A DNA stretch of 64,000 nt from assembly GCA_037074705.1 (NCBI GenBank), contig CM073590.1, positions 178,575,246 to 178,639,245 on the forward strand. The letters run 5' to 3'. The position numbers and the translations under genes are program-made. Of the stretch, positions 60,501 through 64,000 are shown in pieces (position 1 is the first letter of the stretch; each line of letters opens with the position of its first letter). A model generated the notes under the pieces. It worked only from the letters and a program-made list of their open reading frames with translations, was not told the origin of the DNA and searched no databases. The DNA is from Zhengitettix transpicula. Lineage: Eukaryota > Arthropoda > Insecta > Orthoptera > Tetrigidae.

Positions 60501-63489
60501 CCCCTAAAAATATTTATCCGACTGAAATATCGACTGTTTTAGCATGTTTAAATATTTTCAGCCCCGCTTCCGGGGGTGGTAGACGCATCTCACCCCGACA
60601 GTGTTTGTTTCCTGGTCGCAAAGAACACGTGTACGAAATTTGGTGAAATTTTCTCCAGCGGTGTAGATTTTTATAACGAACATACAAATATACAAACATA
60701 CAAATATAAAACATACATACATACATACACCCATTTTTATTTATAAGATAATATAAAAACTTTTTAAAAGAGTATAAAAAGCAATGGTTTTGAAACACTT
60801 TTATTTTTGATTAAACATCGTTATTAATGGAAACAACATCGGTTAAAATAGTATGAACAACACCACCCCTAAATCTGCTACTTTCCCGTGGTGGAAAGGG
60901 TTTACTCATATCACATCGGTAGAAACACTATCAATCTAGTTTACCCATAAACACATAACATTTTGGCAGTTTTAGAATAATAGACAATTCTCACCCCCAG
61001 CCCTAAGCAAGCTCACCACTAATGTCTAACGTGATTTATATTTTCAACAACATCCGTTGAAATAGTATTCACGTAATTCTCCTCCAAGAACGCGCAAGAA
61101 CTGACTATTTATCTTCCCTTCCAACCCCCACCCTTTCGGGTTAAATGGGCAATTGAAAATATTTATCCGAAGTAAACTCACTGACATCCATAACCTTCGA
61201 TTTGACTCCAAACTCGGTTGTATTCGCGTTATTTTTCTGTAAAGCAACTGCACCCCAAACCCTAAGGGTGCGCTTTTCCCAGGGCGTAGGAGATGAATAT
61301 TATATTCAGATAACATCGGTAGAAACACAATCAATATCTTTGACCCCGAAAATATTTATCCAAATCTAATACCTGCTGTTTTAGCATGTTTAAGTATTTC
61401 AACCCCCGTCCACCCCCGCTTCTGGGGTTTGTAGACGCGTCTAACCCCGACAGTGTTGTTTTCCTGGTTGCAAAGAACCCGTGTACGAAATTTGGTGAAA
61501 TTTGCTCCAGCGGTGTAGATTTGTATTCTCCACCCCAAACGCTAGGGGTGCTCTTTCCCCATGGTGTAGAGGTTGAAAATTATATTCAGATATCATCAGT
61601 GGAAACACTATAAATATCTTTGATCCCTAAAAATATTTATGCGACTGAAATATCTACTGTTTTAGCATGTTCAAATATTTCCACCCCCGTCAACCCCCGC
61701 TTCTGGGGGTGGTAGGCGCGTCTCACCCCGACAGTGTTTGTTTCCTGGTCGCAAAGAACACGTGCACGAAATTTGGTGAAATTTGATCCACCGGTATAGA
61801 TTTGTATTCTCCACCCCAAACCCTAAGGGTGCCCTTTTCCCAGGGTGTAGGGGATGAAAATTATATTCAGAAAACATCGGTAGAAACACCATCAATATCT
61901 TGGACCCCTAAAAATTATTATCCGACTAAAATATCGGCTGTTTTAGCATGTTTAAATATTTCAACCCCCGTGCATCGGTAGAAACACCATCAATATCTTG
62001 GACCCCTAAAAATTATTATCCGACTAAAATATCGGCTGTTTTAGCATGTTTAAATATTTCAACCCCCGTGCACCCCCGCTTCTGGGGGTGGTAGACATGT
62101 CTCACCCTGACAGTGTTTGTTTCCTGGTCGTAAAGAACACGTGTACGAAATTTGGTGAAATTTGCTCTACCGGTGTAGATTTGTATAACGAACATAGAAA
62201 TATACAAACATACAAACATACATACACTCTTTTTTATTTATAAGATTGTTGTAAATAGTATAATAGTGGTTGATGAAGAGTCCTTAGGATTGCAACCGGG
62301 TATCAACGTTTGTTTGCCACATTTCAATAGCTGGCACTGACTTCCTCTTCACTTGAAGTTAAAGTAGTAGTTATTTAGTGCCCCATCCCCAATACAATTA
62401 AATTAGAGATTTTGGTTTGCCATCCAATTTATAAATGCAGAAAATGCAAATTTGATTATACTAAGAATTATACAGTAAAACAAGCAATGAGTTAACTTGT
62501 AAATGACTTGTGATTCTTTTAAGAATGTTATACATTGAACCTGTAGGCTAAGATTAATCTATTTCCTCCTTTCTCAAAATTTTTGTATTTTGCAACTGCA
62601 TGTTACCTATACAATAATTTTAGCTGTTGGTTTTTTTAATTTGTTTTTTATTATTATTTCCATTACCAAGCAACTAACGAGGGAAAAAATGTTCTTAATA
62701 CTATGCCAGGGAAGGTCAGCTACTTTCTGTTCCTTTTTCCTGTTTGCGCGGTGCATTGAATGTCTCTCCAGTCTCCTGAAAAAGACGGCTGCCTCTGAAA
62801 ATTTAAAGAACTTCCTTCTATCCTGAGTGGCAACACCATTCTTCAATTTCCACGGCCTTTATCTCATTCCTGTCCATACTAATGATTTTATATATGAGTG
62901 AGTAAGGATGTGACATTGTATAAATACTTTAATTACAATAATTGGTCTGGAAAAGAAAGAGAGAAAGTGGGCGACTTACTTAAAAATAGAAATTTGGCAT
63001 TCAGAGCAAGAGTAAATTTTCGGAGGCATTAGCTTCCATCCTCAGAAGCAACACAGCCTGTGTATCAGCCTGCCAAGTAGCACAATATTCAGTCCTGAGA
63101 AATGGGGATTTGACCCTTATAAATTTGACATGTTCATTGCTACCTAGACTGGTGATAGCAGCTATTCATTTAAGGTAAGGCAGCAGTCACACTCTGTCTT
63201 TCTTTCCAGTACAGAGGAGTTTGTGGGTATGACAATTTTTTTTTCAAGATTATAAATACCACTTTTCATTAATTTTATTGTTTGTCAGTATTTTTTTTGT
63301 ATTATTTTCTACAGAGCTGAAAAGAAGATAAAACATTGTAGGATAAAACTTGAAGGCCGACTTTATACTATTGGAACTTTTCAGTTTGAAAGCCTAGTCG
63401 AATTAATCAGTTACTATGAAAGACATCCCCTTTATCATAAGGTAAAATTGTGGTGTCCTGTTAGTGGTGATGTAGCAGCTGGAGTACAT
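28528..63489 (+). CDS. PLCG (Drosophila small wing, sl): 1-phosphatidylinositol 4,5-bisphosphate phosphodiesterase gamma (PLC gamma), N-terminal 760 codons
   Basis: Thirteen exons join in phase: 28528-28735, 33069-33218, 34112-34250, 36888-37050, 40202-40402, 43093-43208, 44080-44286, 48675-48901, 52145-52344, 55436-55605, 56516-56657, 58186-58367, 63315-63489; all introns are GT-AG. Order: N-terminal PH (about 25-140), EF-hand region (150-300), PLC X barrel half (310-460), first half of the split PH (478-515) with an acidic linker, N-SH2 (548-640), C-SH2 (660-755). Catalytic His324 and His369 and calcium ligands Asn325, Glu354, Asp356 and Glu403 are present. SH2 arginines are Arg580 (FLVRES) and Arg688 (FLVRPS). 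It hydrolyses PIP2 to IP3 and diacylglycerol at the plasma membrane after recruitment to phosphotyrosine receptors. The SH3, rest of the split PH, PLC Y and C2 lie beyond the right edge. Introns of up to 5 kb are full of transposons. Confidence 0.97.
29985..31915 (+). mobile_element. CR1/jockey-like LINE remnant
   Basis: In PLC gamma intron 1. Broken reverse transcriptase: a [18 protein letters not shown] segment, [15 protein letters not shown], and [20 protein letters not shown] (30600-30815). After a stop comes a [24 protein letters not shown] motif (30860-30920), then a degenerate turn and thumb region to about 31440. The 3' end carries GACATCAGAGGCATGATAAC followed by an AAATAAATAAAT tail (31847-31900), typical of CR1-type 3' ends. 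The active-site Asp pair is lost. Inactive. Confidence 0.75.
32090..32720 (-). pseudogene. Tc1/mariner-superfamily transposase relic
   Basis: Minus-strand fragments resemble the C-terminal catalytic half of insect Tc1/mariner-type transposases: a segment like [16 protein letters not shown], then [19 protein letters not shown] (32400-32460), then a [23 protein letters not shown] segment (32280-32350). Several frameshifts and stops. No inverted termini identified. Lies in PLC gamma intron 1. Confidence 0.6.
33260..34111. other. PLC gamma intron 2, no recognised element
   Basis: Unique-looking AT-rich intron sequence with a pyrimidine-rich block at 33300-33395. No repeat family or exon identified. 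Confidence 0.4.
34480..35020 (+). repeat. Dispersed repeat families A/B, nested copies
   Basis: In PLC gamma intron 3. A diverged B-like segment at 34490-34650 (TTGAAAATTTGAAG, CTTCAATTTCAGGTCACC, TTTCCATACCAATTTTT) is followed by an A-type segment 34660-34805 (TACGTCAGGAAGGAAGG, TGTGTCTCTTTCCTGTC). A second, more diverged A-type copy follows to 35020. Confidence 0.5.
35250..35420 (+). repeat. Dispersed repeat family A, further copy
   Basis: Shares TGGACCAATTATCGATTTCA, TCGCTGTCTCTCTTTCC and AAATGTGTTATTTAATTTG with the copies at 3.6, 34.7 and 52.0 kb. Confidence 0.55.
37440..39790 (+). mobile_element. Endonuclease-type LINE, inactive copy
   Basis: In PLC gamma intron 4. Three parts are in order. 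An apurinic-type endonuclease N-terminal region (37525-38180) has [20 protein letters not shown], a [15 protein letters not shown] segment and a degraded YSWVS...[10 protein letters not shown] block. Reverse transcriptase follows, with the FADD box in [16 protein letters not shown] (39205-39250). A C-terminal region with [16 protein letters not shown] (39740-39795) closes it. The middle is shortened and has many frameshifts. Similar ORFs are annotated in other arthropod genomes as endonuclease-reverse transcriptase. Not functional. Confidence 0.8.
40655..41000 (-). repeat. Minus-strand fragment of the 59-62 kb repeat family
   Basis: In PLC gamma intron 5. Read on the minus strand, 40910-40985 matches the unit near 61170-61215 (CTCA(C/G)TGACATCCATAAC, then ATTTGACTCCAA), and 40670-40720 matches the GGTGTAGATTTGTAT segment found near 61510 and 62175. 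Confidence 0.6.
40726..40741 (+). repeat. G16 homopolymer
   Basis: Sixteen consecutive G, in a region that is otherwise AT-rich, inside the repeat fragment of intron 5. Confidence 0.95.
42200..42840 (-). repeat. Penelope-type terminal repeats with a hammerhead-like core
   Basis: In PLC gamma intron 5. On the minus strand the core 42697-42670 reads CTGATGA, a possible GGA/TCC stem and then TAAA, where the hammerhead consensus has GAAA. Outward sequence on both sides (42627-42660 and 42770-42825) is inverted: a GTGG(T)ATT(A)T block flanked by AAATGGAGAC/AAATGTGAAC-like blocks. This makes an imperfect inverted pair with a GTTGACAAGCTCAAC hairpin between. A more degraded copy lies at 42200-42360. 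Confidence 0.5.
43395..43475 (-). repeat. Penelope-type repeat fragment with hammerhead-like core
   Basis: In PLC gamma intron 6. On the minus strand, 43444-43417 reads CTGATGA, a hairpin closed by GCA/TGC, then GAAAC. Same 28-base spacing as the copies at 42.7 and 49.9 kb. Confidence 0.5.
44470..44734 (+). mobile_element. tRNA-derived SINE, diverged copy
   Basis: In PLC gamma intron 7. The tRNA-like head is at 44499-44570 with an A box (TTGCCGAGATGG) and B box (GGTTCAAGTCC). The tail has AACATATGCTTTTCTA and GAGCATATG blocks as in the 54-kb copies. It ends in a CA/TA microsatellite (44735-44776). Confidence 0.75.
44499..44570 (+). ncRNA. tRNA-like SINE head, diverged copy
   Basis: Acceptor GGCCTGG with a 3' CCTGGCC (one mismatch), intact A and B boxes, loop with the same ACT triplet. 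More diverged than the 54-kb copies. Confidence 0.6.
44735..44776. repeat. (CA)n(TA)n microsatellite
   Basis: CA tract to 44760 followed by AT tract, joining a SINE tail to a fold-back arm. Confidence 0.95.
44777..44965 (+). repeat. Family B single-arm copy
   Basis: Starts GCAATATTGGTATGG after the TA tract, continues through GAGAGATAGGTTGTGGC and CTGAAAGTGAAGTG, then CTTCTTCAGGAAGGAGTG and the GCACCAGCCGGCTGC block. Only one arm of the fold-back structure is present. Confidence 0.65.
46175..46231. repeat. (TA)n tract left of palindrome
   Basis: About 57 bases of TA within the LINE; a matching tract lies at 46654-46700. Confidence 0.95.
46232..46620. repeat. Perfect palindrome of two SINE 3' parts (191-base arms, 7-base loop)
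   Basis: Arms 46232-46422 and 46430-46620 appear identical as reverse complements with a TTCTGCT loop. Each arm is the SINE from its T-arm/B-box (GTGGGTTCAAGTCCCGCC) through its tail; the tRNA 5' half is absent. Arms closely match the 54-kb copies. Two overlapping opposite-strand ORFs here are products of the symmetry, not genes. Confidence 0.9.
48930..49430. other. PLC gamma intron 8, no recognised element in this part
   Basis: AT-rich intron sequence after exon 8 with no identified repeat or exon. Confidence 0.4.
49430..49860 (+). pseudogene. Penelope-like retroelement reverse transcriptase fragment
   Basis: In PLC gamma intron 8. The plus strand reads RFIDDIFIL then a stop (catalytic Asp pair at 49443-49448). 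Further on comes a segment resembling [13 protein letters not shown] (49568-49605), then [18 protein letters not shown] (49640-49700) and [17 protein letters not shown] (49743-49795). The order IDDIF, KPTN, SH-P-SLAL...IC is the signature of Penelope-like elements. Stops and frameshifts make it inactive. No GIY-YIG endonuclease seen. Confidence 0.65.
49861..50010 (-). repeat. Penelope-type terminal repeat with the best hammerhead-like core
   Basis: Minus strand 49943-49916: CTGACGA, stem GGGA/TCCC around a six-base loop, then GAAA, that is, the two conserved hammerhead blocks with a plausible stem II. It adjoins the reverse transcriptase fragment but lies on the opposite strand. Stem I/III and the cleavage site could not be assigned. 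Confidence 0.5.
50011..51950. other. PLC gamma intron 8, unassigned
   Basis: No coding exon or named repeat seen. A 116-codon ORF at 51218-51568 has no recognisable domain and probably derives from a decayed repeat. Confidence 0.35.
51955..52090 (+). repeat. Dispersed repeat family A, copy next to PLC gamma exon 9
   Basis: Contains TTCCAAATTTTTGATGG, GAACCAACTGTTAATTTCAG and CGCTGTCTCTCTTTCCTATC; its end lies about 55 bases before the exon 9 splice acceptor. Confidence 0.55.
53819..53863. repeat. (TA)n microsatellite
   Basis: About 45 bases of TA directly left of the SINE cluster. Confidence 0.95.
54062..54133 (-). ncRNA. tRNA-like SINE head, inverted copy
   Basis: Mirror of 54316-54387 about the cluster centre at 54224/54225. 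Confidence 0.7.
54316..54387 (+). ncRNA. tRNA-like SINE head (RNA polymerase III promoter)
   Basis: Folds as a cloverleaf: acceptor GACCCGG/CTGGGTC (one G-U pair), D arm GCC...GGC, anticodon arm TCTGT/GCAGA with loop GTACTAA (anticodon ACT), T arm GTGGG/CCCGC. A box TGGCCGAGATGG and B box GGTTCAAGTCC fit pol III. The short variable loop disagrees with a serine tRNA, so it is a SINE head rather than a working tRNA. Copies: 54702-54773 (+) and 54062-54133 (-). Confidence 0.7.
54702..54773 (+). ncRNA. tRNA-like SINE head, tandem copy
   Basis: Same sequence as 54316-54387, displaced by 386 bases. Confidence 0.7.
54934..55135 (+). repeat. TA tract and family B single-arm copy
   Basis: TA tract 54934-54953, then TTTTGCGATTTTGGTTTGG and the family landmarks TGGCTTACCTGAAAGTGAAG, CTTCTTCAGGAAGGAGTG and GCACCAGCCAGCTGC. 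It joins directly to the end of the tandem SINE copy through the TA tract. Confidence 0.65.
57129..57182. repeat. (TA)n tract left of fold-back element
   Basis: About 54 bases of TA; a matching tract of 47 bases lies at 57503-57549. Confidence 0.95.
57181..57470. mobile_element. Fold-back (MITE-like) element, family B, full copy
   Basis: In PLC gamma intron 11. Arms 57181-57274 and 57377-57470 are 94-base inverted near-copies starting ATTGGTATGGAAAGGATAGA. An inner pair (57278-57300 and 57331-57352, CAGGAAGGAGTGTTAC type) extends the fold-back. The whole element sits between two long TA tracts. No ORF. Confidence 0.8.
57600..57965 (+). mobile_element. LINE 3' end fragment
   Basis: The plus strand keeps the C-terminal signature of endonuclease-type LINE ORFs: [13 protein letters not shown], then EDLKNLGVQ, then [12 protein letters not shown] and a stop near 57945, with internal stops. 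Same general class as the elements at 37.4 and 45.2 kb; 5'-truncated, as usual for LINEs. Confidence 0.7.
58612..58802. mobile_element. Mariner-type deletion derivative (MITE) with TA target duplication
   Basis: In PLC gamma intron 12. Left end CGAGGGTAGTCTGAAAAGTT and right end (reverse complement) CAAGGGTGGTTTGAAAAGTT form about 28-base inverted termini with few mismatches, each followed by TCCGACA. TA flanks both sides (58610-58611, 58803-58804). The 191-base element keeps a stretch (AACTCTACACACTTCTCCCA) that looks like an internal part of a longer mariner. Confidence 0.8.
59266..62246. repeat. Long repeat with internal tandem units
   Basis: In PLC gamma intron 12. The 5' end has CTAGCTGGGTGCCCGGCGTT; ends at 60740 and 62246 have TATAACGAACATA, CATACATACA and TTATTTATAAGAT. 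Inside, a unit with CTGTTTTAGCATGTTTAA, CACCCCCGCTTCTGGGG, AACACGTGTACGAAATTTGG and GGTAGAAACACTATCAA recurs at about 60.53, 61.37, 61.65, 61.94 and 62.03 kb (spacings about 843, 277, 284, 98). Two elements may be joined at about 60.75 kb. No coding capacity; class not recognised. Confidence 0.65.
61875..62070. repeat. Exact tandem duplication of 98 bases
   Basis: 61875-61972 and 61973-62070 read the same, from CATCGGTAGAAACACCATCA to ATTTCAACCCCCGTG. A fresh duplication inside the older repeat. Confidence 0.9.
62770..63235. repeat. Diverged family A/B copies before PLC gamma exon 13
   Basis: 62770-62880 has CTCTGAAAATTTAAAGAAC and GAGTGGCAACACC; 62940-63060 has TTGGTCTGGAAAAGAAAGAG; 63150-63235 has a TCTGTCTTTCTTTCC-type end. 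All are diverged from the better copies elsewhere. Confidence 0.45.
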
Positions 63490-64000
63490 GTAAGTATCTG
63501 TTAGTTTCAAGTATTACATATTAAATATGCTTTTGTAGAATAGTAACTATGACCTATATGTTATTAAAAATATTTTTTTAAACTTTTTAAGCAAGTACTG
63601 GGAGAAAGTGAGTTTAAATGTTAGTAATAAGGCTCATTTCAACAAACATTTAAATATAATTGGAATGATGAGAATTGAGGAATATCTAGCTATAGTACTA
63701 TCATTTTTTACTCTAAATTGAACATTCTGTTAATAAGAAATGTATTTCAAAATTATATTTTTCAGTTGGTTTTAATTTAATGTCTGGTTTGAATTAAAAA
63801 AAACAACAATTTATGACCTTATACATACACTTTTTATATTTTATATTCTGAAGACATTTTGATACCTTTTTGTATCTTCTTGAGGAATTGACCTACAGAG
63901 GAGGTATTTACAATTGATTAGATTTATAGTATAACTGTACAAATTAAACAAAGGCAAGCTAAAGTATACACAAAAAAAATAATTAAACAAGCAACTTACC
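63490..64000. other. Start of PLC gamma intron 13
   Basis: Begins GTAAGTATC after exon 13. No further exon up to the window edge; the SH3-coding exon must lie beyond. Confidence 0.6.

Noticed and set aside
61044..62219. Series of similar 60-96-codon ORFs on the minus strand
   Set aside because: They repeat with the internal units of the 59-62 kb repeat and have no recognisable domain.

Overview
The window is AT-rich eukaryotic nuclear DNA, almost certainly from an arthropod and most likely an insect. Evidence: spliced genes with GT-AG introns, a BTB/POZ protein of the insect type (CLQW near the N-terminus), eIF2-beta and phospholipase C gamma with animal-type domain layouts, and introns packed with Ty3, LINE, Penelope-type, mariner and tRNA-derived SINE sequences. 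The species cannot be fixed from the sequence alone.

Three protein-coding genes are supported by splice sites whose phases agree. (1) The 5' part of a BTB/POZ gene on the minus strand (coding exons at 7543-7367, 5212-5033 and 2687-2556, probably continuing past the left edge). (2) A complete eIF2-beta gene on the minus strand (27495-22905, seven exons, 335 codons), including one GC-AG intron. (3) The first 13 coding exons (760 codons) of phospholipase C gamma on the plus strand (28528-63489), running off the right edge before the SH3, PLC-Y and C2 parts. Genes 2 and 3 are head to head, with 1032 bases between their start codons.

Layout: 1-7.6 kb BTB gene and its introns; 7.6-22.9 kb no recognised gene, with a decayed Ty3-type retrotransposon (9.2-12.5 kb), six related LTR-like units (12.5-18.9 kb) whose last three junctions are TA tracts, and older dispersed repeats (19-21 kb); 22.9-27.5 kb eIF2-beta; 27.5-28.5 kb shared 5' region; 28.5-64 kb PLC gamma. 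The PLC gamma introns hold a CR1-like LINE and a mariner-like relic (29.9-32.7 kb), an endonuclease-type LINE (37.4-39.8 kb), Penelope-type repeats with a hammerhead-ribozyme-like core (42-43.5 and 49.4-50 kb), a LINE broken by a perfect 191-bp-arm palindrome (45.2-48.1 kb), an inverted plus tandem SINE cluster (53.9-54.9 kb), fold-back elements in TA tracts (57 kb), a 191-bp mariner deletion derivative with TA target duplication (58.6 kb) and a 3-kb repeat with internal tandem units (59.3-62.2 kb).

The three genes are ordinary housekeeping, signalling and transcription genes with no evident joint pathway. The unusual content is in the repeats. I found no strong case for a wholly new system; the best leads are the array of LTR-like units carrying a conserved 5' splice-site motif, the perfect palindrome, and the hammerhead-like cores.
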